Positions 13,232 to 25,965 of a DNA stretch of 64,000 nt are shown here, piece by piece. Source of the DNA: Serpula lacrymans var. lacrymans S7.9 (taxonomy: Eukaryota > Basidiomycota > Agaricomycetes > Boletales > Serpulaceae); the NCBI RefSeq assembly GCF_000218685.1, contig NW_006763304.1, positions 95,349-159,348 on the forward strand. Reading direction: 5' to 3'. A program made the position numbers and the translations under genes. The notes beneath the pieces were generated by a model, which was given only the letters and a program-made list of their open reading frames with translations, had not been told where the DNA came from and ran no database searches. Within the stretch, counting starts at the first letter, position 1, and the number at the start of each line of letters is the position of its first letter.

Positions 13232-15366
13232 GCGAGAGGCTTTCCACTGAAGGTAATTGAATATACAAAACCACACAATATCAGGCTTGCTATACACGGT
13301 GGATCGACTATAGGGGCGGCCCGGTACAGGAATATTCTACAGTATCCTTCTATCTCAGTTCGTCCACATTTACTTCATTTCAAAACTCATCAACCCGACC
13401 GTAGGATAAACGGTTTATACATTTACTTTCACCTTCCATCACCGCGGTACCTTCTCTTATCTAGTTACTTTACCATTTTTTTTCATATGCCGTCTTGTAT
13501 GTGATCATCGTTGTTTCATCCTCGATAGTACACCACTTCTGTCATCCCCTTTGTGAATGGTTTTAACTCCATTTTGTCTTATGTTAATTTTTCAGTTTCT
13601 TCTTCGGAGGTAGTATATCCATATACTAGTATCGAACTTTAATGCAGTCTAGTTCAAGAACTGGACGAGCCGAAGAACCGATGCAATAGCAAATTTACCA
13701 TTACAGCGAAGTTATATTCTCTCCAACATTATTGGCCTCATGGTCAATAACTAGATGCGGAGATGAACTAGACTCGTTCAACTTCGACAGCATCGGAACA
13801 GAATCCATTGAAGAAATTGGGCGCCGAGACGTTCGTCAGAACGTTCAAGTATCAAATATAGAAAACGGGGGTGGCTGCTACGTACTGCATCAACATACTC
13901 TATCATGCTCTCCATATCTTTCATCCCCCACGCATCATGAGGCACGTCGAATCGTGAAAACGCTATTTCTGTTCATCCTGTAATGGGCGGGTTTCTCGGA
14001 ACTTGGGGAGCTTGCGCGTGCAACAAGGTCCGACATTAATGCGAAATCGATGAATGTTAAGGCATAATGAATTCTGTCATCTGGCCTATCGGTCCGCGCT
14101 GGAGCCCCTAATGATTACAAAACCATGAAGGTGAGTATGGCAAAAGACCGATATACAACACAATCGCACGCGACCTGTGAGGCCGTAGTCTCAAAGAGCC
14201 AATGAGCCCTCGCGGTCTGCAGTAATTGAACAGCGAACAGCGCAGAGATAAATATATCGAGGGCAAAACCGATGACAATGGAGGGAAAGCTGCTGTTACC
14301 ATGGGACTATGAATACTGAAAACAGTGTTGCGACCTGACCGGATAGCACGGCTACCGTTGAACCATGACTATTATCGATACAAATCGCGGGTGAGGTGAG
14401 CAGTGTTTGGATATTGGGATGCCAGGGTTTGGATCAACAAGAGTCTTTTGAAGGTTCGAACTTGAAGCAACTGATCAGTTGCGAGGAATCTCGAAAGTAA
14501 AATAAAGCACATTTGTCTCATGTGTGGCATAGGATAAGGAAGTACCAGTGATTTACAGGGTACGGTTGATGCGTTCCTTAAGTTTACCATACTAGCCACT
14601 GCAAACTATCTCCACACAGCACGACGTTTCCGTTTCGAGATAGCGCAAGAGCGCGTGGTACAGTGGGAGGGAAGGTAAATACCACGAAAACTACCTTGAT
14701 AAGTTAGCATTATGCTCTCCCACTCAATCTCAATCACGGCTCACCATTTATTATTAACTTGACAAAACGTTACGTGTCCAAGAAACGTTGCACGTCAAAA
14801 GACTTTATTGAAGTCAGCGTCTTGTCCAGATATCAATATTTTAGACAGGTTGAGGATATAAGACGTGATAGGACATGGCACGCGTCCCCGAACCGTCATG
14901 AGCAAAACAGCCGATAAACGATCATGGGCCAGGTACGCCTTTACGTATCGATGCTACCTAGTGACGATTACCGCTTGATATCGCAGCCAACGAGGATGAC
15001 TGGAGGTAATGCGTCGAGTCGTTATCGGAACTTTATCTGCCGCTTACTTCTCAGTATAGGCAAATTTCTGGTCTGTGGCGTCAAGTATTGATTCCATTGC
15101 ATGTAAATGTCCGCAACATGCTGTCGAGGCGAGGACGCAAAGTTGGAGAAGACTGCGCTGGGCAGTGGGAACGTGTCCCTTGACAATCACCAGTATACGT
15201 ACACTATACAAAAGCTTAGGAGTGGATTTACAGAGAAAGAAGAAGGCGGGGTTAGGGTTGAGGACACCAGGCGGTAGACTCCGAAACTCCGCTTGCTTTG
15301 CCTTTTCTGTGTGTCTTCACTGATTTCGAACAAAATTACAGCTGCAGCTTTTTTTTGCCAGTCACC
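13232..15366. other. Intergenic, no gene supported
   Basis: About 2.1 kb. T-rich sequence after 13320 suits a 3' untranslated region of the acetate-transporter gene. Frames around 13732-13983 and 14372-14599 have no family resemblance. The stretch 15290-15366 immediately before the NAP1 start is T/C-rich and probably its leader. Confidence 0.5.
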
Positions 15367-16873
15367 ATGTCCTCCAACGTTCCAATTGCTCATGGCGATA
15401 TCACAGCCCCTACTCCGCAGAACACGCCCTTGACCCAGGCTCCAATTGCCGCTGGGCTTTCTCGTCCTACTGTGCCAGATATATCTGAAGACAATGAGGA
15501 AGATGACAAAGATGACTCCCCTACCGCCGCAGGTGGTGTGCAGGCCGCCATGCTAGGTCTCGTCCAAGGTCGTCTTGCTGATTTGGTCGGAAAGAGCTCT
15601 GGTTACATCGAAAGTCTTCCAGTTGAGGTCAAAACGAGTGTAGAGGCGTTGAAAGGGGTGCAGGTAAAACAAAACGAGCTGCAAAATCAGTACAAACGTG
15701 AATGTCTCGAACTTGAAAAGAAGGTGCGTATTTGCATCTTGATCTGTTGGATTACACCCTTATCTGTTTTGATCGGCACTCATTACTCCCATCGCAGTAT
15801 CTTGAACTTCAAAAGCCTTTGTATGAGCGAAGACATGCGATCATCTCTGGTTCCGCAAAACCCACTACCGAGGAGATAGAGGCTGGAGAGAAGCAGTCTT
15901 TGAAAGATGATCCCGAGTACGCTGCACTCTCCAAGGAAGAGACAGAAGGATCGACGGCTATCCCCGAATTCTGGCTTACTGCTCTCCGTAACCATATCGG
16001 CCTGTCAGAAATCATCACAGAGCGTGACGTAGGCGCCCTCAAACATCTTGTCGACGTTCGCCTCTCCTACCTTTCAAACGATGAGCCTAAACCCGGTTTC
16101 AAGATCAGCTTCTTCTTCACTCCAAATGAGTACTTTGAAAACGAGGTACTAGATAAGACTTACGTATATCAAGAAGAGGTTGGATACTCAGGCGATTTTG
16201 TGTACGATCGTGCCATCGGCACAGAGATCAGATGGAAAGAGGAGAAAGACCTGACCAAGGAGTTTGAGATTAAGAAACAACGAAACAAGAGTAAGCTTGT
16301 GCTTTATCCTTTGCTTATTTTAGTCGCTTATCTTGTCTTACAGACACGAACCGTACTCGTTTGGTTCGTAAGGCACGGCCCACAGAGTCGTTCTTCAACT
16401 TCTTCTCTCCTCCTGTTCCTCCTGCCGAGGATGCCTTGGAGTCGGGGCTTATCGAAGAGGAAGAATTGGAAGAACTTGAAGAGAAGCTCGAGATGGACTA
16501 TCAGATCGGTGAGGATCTGAAAGAGAAAGTAAGAGAAAGTCCTCGGGAGAGTGGTACGATGATACTAATTATAATTGATGATGCCAGATTATACCTCGGG
16601 CAATTGACTACTTCACTGGCAAAGCCCTCGAGTATGACGTTATGGAAGAGGATGACGATGAATTCGAAGATTTGGATGAGGAGGATGATGAAGATCGTTT
16701 TGAAGATGAGGTAATACCTCACCAGTTTCGAGTTCATCTCAGACCTAACGGTGATCAATCATCAGGACTCGGACTCAGATATTGAAGTTCCCGCAAGACG
16801 CCGCGGTCCACCGAAGGGGCGAGGTGGTGCAGCCGCAGGCAATGTCAACCCAGAAGAATGCAAGCAACAGTGA
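15367..16873 (+). CDS. nap1: Nucleosome assembly protein NAP1 (histone H2A-H2B chaperone)
   Basis: The start at 15367 gives MSSNVPIAHGDITAPTPQNT, a flexible N-terminus with an acidic patch (SEDNEEDDKDD). Exon 1 ends in the long dimerisation helix (NELQNQYKRECLELEKK), joined by an intron (about 15724-15799) to YLELQKPLYERRHAIISGSA. Core motifs follow: AIPEFWLTALRNHIGLSEII, FKISFFFTPNEYFEN, EIRWKEEKDLTKEFEIKKQR, then after an intron SFFNFFSPP. The C-terminus is strongly acidic (EEDDDEFEDLDEEDDEDRF) and ends with an RG-containing tail and TGA 16871-16873. Order and content match eukaryotic NAP1, which chaperones H2A-H2B and shuttles between cytoplasm and nucleus. About 400 residues, five exons, apparently intact. 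Confidence 0.97.
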
Positions 16874-17442
16874 TCCAATTTCGTGACTACAATAACTCTT
16901 CCTAGCGCATATTGGAAGTTCCAACTTGTCACCATGTTTAACGCCTGTCCCATGTCTTGTTTCTTTTATCTCAATTTCTTCGCAAGCTCGCTGCTAGCGG
17001 CCAATAAAATAAAGTCTCACCGTTGCTTCTGACTGGCAACCAGTGTTCTTTCTTATCATACTGTATCACGCTCATTTTTTTTTGATCAGATAGCAACTGC
17101 TGAAGTTATTTCTGTTTGGTGTTGGTTTTCTACTAATGAATGTGTCGTATATATGCATAGGGGGTGTCGTCGGGTAGTGTCTGGCGTAATGGAAAAGCGT
17201 ACATTCAGTTGAACTCTTATCTTGTATTATGCCAGTGTGTTCTCACTCAGGTCATGGTGCAGTAGTGTTGCGAGTATTTTCCCCCGCATAATCTGCGATG
17301 ACATATATGTCAAGATAACAACAGCTTGCATAGATACTCGTACAATACACGGGCACATTTACAAAATAAAATTTAACAAAATGTTATGAGAGCATTTTAT
17401 GCTCTTCCGGATGAAAAGCTCATGTCATGCTAAATGACAGGT
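16874..17442. other. Convergent intergenic spacer (3' ends of NAP1 and TauD-type genes)
   Basis: AATAAA-like sequence near 17004-17010 (ccaataaaataaag) lies about 130 bases after the NAP1 stop and may serve its 3' end. No gene seen. Confidence 0.5.
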
Positions 17443-18967
17443 TTAAGCGGGAATGGGCACCTCAGCTTGCGGGGTCAAGCGGACCGCGTGTCTCCTTTGG
17501 ACATTAGAGAAGTCACCTGTTGCAGAGTGTACGGTAACACGGTTGTCCTGTGGGTTCGAGTCAAAGATCGGTCAGCATCGCTGTCAAATATGAAACCCCA
17601 AGTCTCAGTCCAACCACTCACCCAGACAACGACGGTGCCGGGTTCGTAAGTGGCGCGAATATGTATGTCTGCGTTCTTGGCAATGTGATCATAGAGGAAT
17701 TTCAGGAGATACTCTGATTCCTCATTTTTGAAACCAACGATGCGCCTTGTGAAACCTTGGTTGACGTAGAGCGCTTTCTCACCCGTAACAGGATGTTGGC
17801 GTACAAGAGGATGCTACGAGTTCGTTTTAGCCATGCAGAAAGGGCAGCAACAAAGAGTCTGAGTATTCACCTCAGTCTCAACTGGTTCTCGCCTGACTGG
17901 ACCGCCTTTTTTCGCGGACTCATCAGCCTGGCGGACAGCGCTATGCAAAGCCCGCAGGCCTTCTAGACGTTTCTTAAACTCGGGTGAAAGCCTGTTATAG
18001 GCCTCTACCTGAGAAGCGAAGAGCGTGTCTCCGCCGATTTCAGGCTGCCAGAAGAATTACAGTTAGCACACGACCGTCTCCCGTATCGCAGAGGTACGAA
18101 CCTGCTCAAGGATGAAAAAGAATGTCGTTCCAGGTGTTTGTTTCTCATATGACTGTAAATGTGCTATCGTGAGCCCTTCAGAAAGAGACCATGGGATTGA
18201 TTTGCTTACAATGTCAGAATGCCAGTCAATAAGGTTGGAACGGCTATTTCCAAAGTGGTCCCTGAATCTATCATGCTCGGTATCACGATAGACTGCAAAA
18301 TCATGTGAGCACAAACGACGTCGAGACCTAGCATAAACACCACTGACCAACATGGAATTCGGGATATCCTTTCACATTTCCAGATGTGGGGTGCCTTTGA
18401 ATGGGACCAAAGTGCCTACGGAGAAAGAGATCATTAAACACACGAAAAGCTCAGTGAATCGTATAAACTTGCCTGGCAATCTCAATCTGTTTTTCGGGAC
18501 CAATGTCTTTGAAATCTTGATTCCGGAATAAGAGTACCTTTCTCTCGGCAGCGTAGAGAGCGAGTTCGTCAAGGCCCTCTTTGCTGAGTTGTGAGATCTG
18601 GACCCCGCTGACTTCGGTACCTAAGTACGTGCTGAGGTTACGGACTTTCGTCTCTGGAGTTAGGATGTGCGGCTTGGCACGATCAGCACGAGTGCCTGGG
18701 TCGACGTGATCTGGGAACGAACTCTGTCAGTGATACTCCTAGCTCAGCGATAAGTCTGGCGCACCGAACAGCTGAGTCGGAGGGAACTTCTCATTCAAGT
18801 CGAAATGAGGATAGTAAAGCGGGTACAGGGGTTCGCTCTGCTGTGAGAAAAAATAAAAGTTAGCGGTGAAAAATTAACTGTAAAATTAACTAGCATACCC
18901 CCTTAGTACTCGACTTAAGGTTGACCTCCTGGACTTGTGCTGTTAACTCGGAGACGGAAGGAGCCAT
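17443..18967 (-). CDS. TauD/TfdA-type 2-oxoglutarate-dependent dioxygenase
   Basis: The start ATG at 18967 gives MAPSVSELTAQVQEVNLKSS. After an intron the protein continues SEPLYPLYYPHFDLNEKFPP, HVDPGTRADRAKPHIL, then STYLGTEVSGVQISQLSKEG and YAAERKVLLFRNQDFKDIGP, typical of fungal taurine/alkylsulfonate dioxygenase-like proteins. The iron-binding HxD is visible as DWHSD (near 18220) and the distal histidine as RVTVHSATG near 17545. The substrate-lid region reads PEIGGDTLFAS. The frame closes at RLTPQAEVPIPA, TAA 17443-17445. About seven exons, roughly 380 residues. The family oxidises small sulfonates or other acids with Fe(II) and 2-oxoglutarate; the natural substrate here is not readable. 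Confidence 0.92.
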
Positions 18968-19644
18968 TGTGAAAGATAGAGATGGGTCAAGTCTGGTACA
19001 GAACTTTCGAATGCTATATTTCGTTGACGTTATCCATTTATATGCCTGGAATAGCGTGCCTTGAGCATGCAATAGTGAAGCAAGATGGCTCATGAGAATA
19101 AGTTCAGTCAAGATATGTCTCTTTCTCCAATTCTGTCGAGTGGTCCGTATGTTACATGGTAGAAACGTGATGTTGCGTGATTGTCAAGAGACCGGATGAC
19201 CATTATCGAGGAGCAAAGATAAGGATTTTTGGGAAGAAAAAGGTATTGCGAGCTCTCCGAGTGCGATGGCGCAAGCTTACTCTGTATACCAGTCTGGAGC
19301 CGGACACAGTTTGACGAAGTAATTGGCGCTGGTCACACCAACACGCATCATCGCGGTCATGTGGTCGCTATAAGGATGTTGAGCGCCCTGCTGGAAGTTT
19401 GATGGTATGGGCGTATTACTGTAAAGTTAACTTGTTACTCAAACTCGACAATGGACCTTCAGTGCATAATCATGCTCAAAGGTTCATTGCAAAGTGCTGG
19501 TGAGACTAATTCGGAGTATCGTATAAGGCAGTCCATTCACGGCAACTTCCGGCACGCGTTTTTGATACTGATTTCCCGCCACCGACGCTTCAGTCATCGC
19601 GACACGGTGAAGGGAAACTCTTTTGGAGAGAACGAGAGTAAATC
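18968..19644. other. Divergent promoter region
   Basis: Spacer of 677 bases between the minus-strand dioxygenase and the plus-strand zinc-finger protein gene; it should carry both promoters. No further coding sequence recognised. Confidence 0.5.
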
Positions 19645-22600
19645 ATGGCTGGCTCGTCGCTAGCAAACCTCGCAAACGGGAAGACCCGTCACAAACGTCC
19701 ACGGCGGGCTTCAACTCAGAACGCTGCATCCTCCTCGACCACCACCCTCGTCCAACCTCTATCCCCGAATCCTCCTGTTGCGCTACACGACAAGATAGCT
19801 CCCGATACACCACCTCACAATGTCAATACTGTACAAGGCAACATATCAGAACGTAATCTAAAGGCAAGAAGAGCCCACACTTCCAACATCAAGGCTAATT
19901 TACACGTGCGTTGTTCTTTGCTTCCTTGTCCCTAACTCGCCTGAACATTGTTCATCATGTTGTAGCGTGTACATCCCATATCGTCGTCTTCCTCATATAT
20001 TCGTAAACAAAATAATCGCGAAGTAGCATATAACGGCAGAAACCAGAAGGCGGGCAGTTCTTCGACCGTGGTGAGTACACACCCTCTTTCGTCTCTTATA
20101 TTGTCCTCACCTTTCATTCGCGTTAAAGTCGAAACGTAGCAAGCCAATAGAAATCATAGTTCTTTCATCTTCATCACCTTCACCACCTCCTACTATCTCC
20201 AAGCCGAACACCAATCAACGTCACGTCCCGCCACTCCTGCTTGAGAATTCAGGCAGATCAACCCAGGATCATGCCGTTCAGCGAGCCGCAAAGCCTGGTC
20301 CTAAATTGCGGAGTTCTGGTCAAATCTCGAAACCCCAGGCTTCTGGATCTACTCACGTGCAGCACACATATGATGAGGATAGTGACATTGAAGTGATCTG
20401 CGTCGATGATATGCTCGTAAGTATCTTACCGTCCTCTGCTTTTATTGATTTCTATCATCGTTTTCGGCTACCTCTGAATTATCTCACGTTAGCAATGACT
20501 CCCAAGACCCTTTGTCGCTTCATTGCATCTATTGAGTCGTGCTAACTCTACCTCTCTCTTATTACAGAAAATTCCCGAAGATAACCATTTACGTGCCAGG
20601 CGTGATGCATCAGTGATAAGCATATCATCGTCTATGTCCTCGTCCTCGGATCCGCTCCGTTGCCTTTTCACTCCCCCTCCTGCGCCTCATCCTCATAGGC
20701 GGCGATTCCTTTCACACATAGCCGTTCCGCCACTCTCCGCCAGCCGCAAAAAGGAAGACTATAAACCGTTGGTCGATACTGCGACCGGCCGTACCGTTAC
20801 TTCAGAAACTTCTTGCCCGCAACTTGGAACTGGCGCTGCGACACATCTCTCTGTTAGCGATGCGCTCAAAGCCGCTTTACTCCACAATGCAGCTCACAGC
20901 AAACCTTCAAAATCATCTAGTCATCAGAAACGGAAAGGCAAAGAGCGGGAGCAAGATAGCGACGGCGATTCTGTCCCGCTCCGTCATGCAGGTCACCGCG
21001 CAATTCCGGATACGTCTAGTTCTCTCCAACGGAAAGGCAAAGAGCGAGAGCGTGATAACGACGATGAATTGGTTTCCCTAGTTGACAGGGTTCTTCCAGA
21101 ACGACCTAGTTCTCCTAACGGAAAAGGCAAAGAGCGGGAGGACGATAACGACGACGAACCTGTTCAATCCAACAATGGAGCTAATGGTGTTATTCCAGCC
21201 TTACCCAGTCCTCCCAAACAGGTAGTCGGTGGACCGGAGCTCGATAACGATGATGAACCCGCCCCGCCCCAAGTTGCAGCTAATACAGTACCTCCAGTCC
21301 CATCCAGTCTTCCCGGACGGATATTCGAAGAAAAGGAGCTTCACAACGACGATGGACAAGTCTCACTTCCTAATGAAGTTAGTACTGTACTTCCAGTTCC
21401 GTCCAACCCTCCCAAGCGGATAGTCGAAGAGCAGGAGCTAGAGAACGTAGATGAACCTGTCCTATTCCACGATGCGGCTAATGGCGCTCTTCCAGACACG
21501 TCCAGTTCTCCCAAGCAGATAGTCCGAGGGCGGGAACATGATAAGGACGATGACCCCATCCCATCCCATGACGCAGTTGATGATGTAGTTCCAGACCTGT
21601 CCAGTTCTCCCAAACGAGTAGGCGAAGAGCGCGAGCTTTATAATGTCGATGAACATGAACTTGCCCTATACAGCGATGCAACTAACGGTGTCCTTCCAGA
21701 CCCATCTAGTTCCCCCAAACGGATAGGTGAAGAGTGGGAGCACGACGAAGGCGACGATACAGCAATATCTGATGTTATAGTTTCAGATACGTCCAGTTCT
21801 CTCAAACGGAAAGGCAAAGAGCGGGAACACGATAACGATGATCTTGCCCCTCCACAGAAGAAAGGGAAACCCAATCCATTTGAAGGTTCAAGTGCATCTG
21901 TCTCGCACATGGATGAGCTCATGGATCTATACTGGCCGCCAACCATTATAGATATACATGAACCCCCAGATTTCACCAATGCTACCTTTGCCGCCTCCAC
22001 TCGACATATTCATACCTACATTCTGCGAAAGCAAGCCAATGCTTTGCGAGAGAGCTTGTCACTGCGACCACCCCCTATAATACTCGATGCAGTATATCGG
22101 GATCGTGAGATACCCTCTGTATTGAGTGCTTTGCTTCGCAAGAGACCAGATCTGGCTGCAGTCCTATCCCTTCCGCGTCGGTCTATCTCCAAAGAAAATG
22201 CCCAGCACCCAGGAACCCCGCGCGATTCGCAACAAGCGGCCAATACAAGCTTATCAACAGATATAAGCCAGGGGGGAGAACGATCAGACTTTTCTGCTGG
22301 CCCATCACAGTCGTTGGGAGGGTTGGATGATGAGTATACGTCTTCATCTAGGCCAAGTGAAGCGCCATGGCTCGATTACGATGATGCTATGGGCGTCGAC
22401 GCAAGTTTGGACGAGAATGTGGATATGAATGATTATTTCAATGACCTCGGCAGCGCATCCCTCTCGATGATGATGAGCTCACCATCGAAGGGGCTGCAGA
22501 AGGATACATTCATGTTCTCATTTCCTACTCGTGACATGTTTCCCGATCGGAGTCCAATGGCATTTAGAAACTTGGATGGAGCGCATCTCAATAGATACGA

Positions 22601-24390
22601 CCCCTTATTGTCAGCTACTCAAGGGCCTCTCGGACGTTACGCTACGGATCCCATCTTAGGTGCACACTCACCGGGTTACGACGACGATCCTGACCACATT
22701 AGAACGGGTCTATTCCTTGAAGGCGCTAACAACGTCAACGATTCTCACAACTCACAACTAGACGATAGCTTTGCTTCGTGGCTATTGCCCCCGGAGTCTG
22801 CGGAGTTTGGCGACCTTCCTATCGATTTAAAGGAGGACTCTCCAATAGAAACTACAGTAGGTTCCGGTACAATCGATCCTTCGCTATTAGGTGGAGGAAC
22901 TTCAGCAACGGAGTCTCAGCCTCATTCTCCGTCGCCTCCTCCCTTACCATCTGGCCCTACTATTACAATACCTCGACCCCGACCTCCCGTTTCATCCGTC
23001 AAAGTCCAAGAGCCTGTTCTAAGTTCTCCGTTATCGTCTTCACCCCTTTCACATGTTGACTTTCATACTGCCCCTTCCACCGATGATGAGCAATCAGAAG
23101 AAGTTATTAAGAGGGCCAAGCCTCGAAAGCGAACGAAATCTGCGAGGTCCAAGTCGACTGCTTCCTCGTTTGATCAAGATGCTGGGGTCCGTAGAGGACG
23201 TCGTAGTACCATTCCCTCGCTGAAAGTTCGCTTGTCAAAAATGTCACCGCCGGAAGGGATATCTGACGACGACTCGTCCTCTGAAAGCAGTCCTAGTGTA
23301 CACTCTCGACCTCCATCCACAGCTAGGCGTGCACCATCTGAAAAGAACGGAATCGATGACACGGAGGAGAGGACATTTTGTCACCATTGCAGGAGGGCTA
23401 CATTCCGCGAAAAGATGAGATGCACCATCATACATCCAGATAAACGCATGTGTGGCAAGAGGTTCTGCGAAAATTGCATTCTGACAAGGTAACAAAGTCC
23501 TCTCATTTTTTCTTGTTCGATTGCTGATGTCTGATATGGTCTCCAGGTACCCTGAGGTCGAGTTTGACCCATATCATCCCACATTCGTCTGTCCATGCTG
23601 CACAGATACTTGCAACTGCTCAGTATGCAGCCGTAAACGTGGGGAGGAGTATATTTCCATGCGAGGGACTGCATTCGCGCAGTTCAGACAAAAGAAGAAG
23701 CTCCCTGTGCCTGAGGAAATTATTCGGGTGGCAGACTCGTCTGAGCGGCATCAATCCCCACCGAAACCCACTACTTCCACTGCAGTCGTACCAATACCAA
23801 CAACGTACTGGGCCACTGTATACGGTATTACAGGTGAGAAGGTAGGGGCAGCTTTCGTAGGGGACGAGAACGATGACCATGTCGTCATGGCACAACAGCC
23901 CCCAGTGCATGCCTCTCCTTCCAAATCTAGTACCACGAAGCGCAAGAAGGCAAGGATTTTTGCTGGTGAACCGCAGACATGGTGGGGAATCAAATCTTAT
24001 CGAGATGTAGAAGGTGGTCACGATCCTGCGAGCTCTTCTCGTGAAGGGAGAATTAAAGGTAAAGGGAAAGAGAAGGCTGTGGAAAAGCCCGCCGTACGAA
24101 TGTATGTTGGCGACGTTTCCCGCCTTCATGCTCCATACAAGAGGATGTCAGACGACCTCATTTGTACGCCTCCGCCGTCATCTGGGTTCTCTGGCTCTGT
24201 TAACTCGTTAACCCCCCTCTCTGCTTTGGGCGTGCCGGGGTGGCCCCAACCTGCTGTTGGAGAGTGCTGTTCATGGCCACCACCGCAGGGTGTCTGCGAT
24301 GATACAGGAGAAAATCGCAATGCTGGACTTCAGTTATCGACAGAAGATGTGGCGAAAGCTATTCAAGCTGCACTTTTTGCAGTTGCCTGA
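19645..24390 (+). CDS. Large nuclear-type protein with C-terminal zf-4CXXC_R1 zinc finger
   Basis: About 1,400 residues in six exons. Exon 1 starts MAGSSLANLANGKTRHKRPR; introns near 19905-19967, 20071-20139, 20417-20567 and 23490-23546 have GT-AG ends and keep the frame. Most of the protein is disordered, rich in Ser, Pro and charged residues, with basic clusters (KPRKRTKSARSKS) that look like nuclear localisation signals. The C-terminal part shows CHHCRR, then MRCTIIHPDKRMCGKRFC, ENCILTRYPE and CPCCTDTCNCSVCSRKRGE, the cysteine pattern of the zf-4CXXC_R1 domain known from CDCA7-like proteins and the monoamine-oxidase A repressor R1. A role in DNA or chromatin binding is inferred from that domain only. 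The middle carries about ten degenerate repeats (separate entry). Close fungal homologues commonly annotate as hypothetical. Confidence 0.82.
20920..21880 (+). repeat. Coding tandem repeat, about ten units of 30-34 codons
   Basis: Inside the zinc-finger protein a unit recurs with the pattern (K/Q)R(K/I)xxExE(H/L)xNDDE…(V/L)PDxSSSP. Examples are KRKGKEREQDSDGD, RKGKERERDNDDE, GKGKEREDDNDDE, KRIVEEQELENVDE, KRVGEERELYNVDE and KRKGKEREHDNDD. The first three and the last unit share the KGKERE core; the middle ones have drifted to I(V/G)EE. Array length is a multiple of three per unit, so copy-number change would keep the frame. Confidence 0.85.
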
Positions 24391-24571
24391 ATGTACATTA
24401 GTGTTATATCTTCATACTACACCCTATTACAATACTCGCAAATGTAACCAGTTAGTACTAGTTAGTGACGACCAGAGGAGAAGAACCGAACCCCGCAGGA
24501 TATCCTCATGTTATTATGTGGCAATTTGGCTTGCAGTGTTGTTATGGCAGTGTTGTAAAAGCTGCATGTAA
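24391..24571. other. 3' region of the zinc-finger gene
   Basis: Short AT-rich spacer before the tRNA gene; no other feature. Confidence 0.4.
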
Positions 24572-24643
24572 ACACTGATGGTGAAGCGGTTATCATGCTT
24601 GCCTTCCAAGCAAGCGGCAGGGGTTCGACTCCCCTTCAGTGTA
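24572..24643 (+). tRNA. tRNA-Gly (anticodon UCC)
   Basis: Full cloverleaf by eye: acceptor ACACTGA pairs with TCAGTGT at 24636-24642, D arm TGGTGAAGCGGTTATCA, anticodon stem CTTGC/GCAAG around loop CTTCCAA with anticodon TCC, and T arm AGGGG-TTCGACT-CCCCT. No intron. A TTTT run follows at about 24647, suitable for RNA polymerase III termination. Confidence 0.93.
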
Positions 24644-24868
24644 TGGTTTTGTCTTGACTTCGTTGCTCAACTTTTTCAGGTCAGAATTATATCGCCTGCC
24701 GTTTGACCACAGAATAGCGTTAACCTTCAATACAGGTACTCGTCTGAGGAGGACTGCTAACGTTGCGACTGACTTGCGTGCTAAGTGAGACCATTTAGTA
24801 CTTGTTCCTAAAATAAGTTCCCGATCTCTATTGACGAAACTCCCACTTGTGCAAACGCTACGGTACCC

Positions 24869-25965
24869 ATGGCAAGCAGTGACATTCTTCAAGAGGTGGA
24901 AGCCTTTGTTTTCGACGTATTCGGAACGACGGTGGATTGGCATACTACTGTCAGCAGGCAGATTCAGCAAAGAAGCCATGGCTTGATCTCAGGTATTGAT
25001 CAACCTGTTATCAGAAAACGTACATATTTTCCAACAGCGAAGTGTTGCAGACTCTGGTGATGCCGCAGCATTCGCTGAAGAATGGAGAGATGGATACAAG
25101 ACGAACGTGTACGTCCTTCGCGTCTGTATCGTGACCTGCGAATAGCTATGAACTGATTGTTCTCATAAGGAGGCGCATTGCTGAAGGGGGAGAAGGTTCA
25201 TTGAATATCGACGTCGTTCACAGACAAGTAATCAAATGCTTTTTCTAAAGCAGTTCATTCAGACATGATCTTGGACTCAGATACTCGATACAATGCTCGA
25301 ATCCCCGCGTTGGACTCATTTATCTTCGGTCTGGAGTGAAGAGGAACGTCAAGATCTTTCCCAAATTTGGCATCGCTTAGATGGTACTGTGCTTGTAATT
25401 ATGATGGGAGGGGTAGTAGTATTCATTACTTCCACAGGTTATTCGGACACTAGTAAAGGACTAGAGGCCTTAAAGAAGAATAAGATAATAGCAACACTGT
25501 CTAATGGGAACACAAGGCTTTTGATTGATATGGTCAATGACACATCTGTTTACATAGCTCATTGCTCCTAACTGACTCTATATTACCTCTAGGCTAAACA
25601 CGCCAATCTTCCATGGGATGCTATTTTTTCAGCTGAGATGTTCAGTTCATATAAACCGTGTGTCTTTTAGCACTGTGTGCTGCGATCTAAAACTTACTCG
25701 AGGCGTTCTAAGTAATCCCAAAGTGTATCTCGGCGCAGCATATCATCTATCTCTTCCACCTCACAAAATAGCCTTGGTAGCTGCACACATCTATGATTTA
25801 CGTGGAGCAGCTAGCGCGGGGTTCAAAACTGTATATGTTCCTCGACCTTCAGAAGATTCTCCTACCGTCAGAGCTGAAGTCCGGATGAAGAAGGATGGGG
25901 GTGAGGTAGACCTTATCGTGGAATCATTCCTTGAGTTGGCACAGCTAGTATCAGCCAAGGAATGA
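24869..25965 (+). CDS. Haloacid dehalogenase-type hydrolase (HAD superfamily, type II)
   Basis: The start ATG 24869 gives MASSDILQEVEAFVFDVFGT; DVFGT is HAD motif I with the catalytic aspartate. Later exons give AAAFAEEWRDGYKT, WTHLSSVWSEEERQDLSQIW, then LKKNKIIATLSNGNTRLLID (motif II, SNGN), FSSYKP joined across an intron to NPKVYLGAAYHL (the motif III lysine), and LVAAHIYDLRGAASAGFKTV (motif IV Asp). It ends FLELAQLVSAKE at 25965. Seven or eight short exons, about 250 residues. The layout matches fungal L-2-haloacid dehalogenase-like proteins; actual substrates of fungal members are mostly unknown, so dehalogenation is not assured. It lies directly after the tRNA-Gly on the same strand, with no sign of co-regulation. 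Confidence 0.9.
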
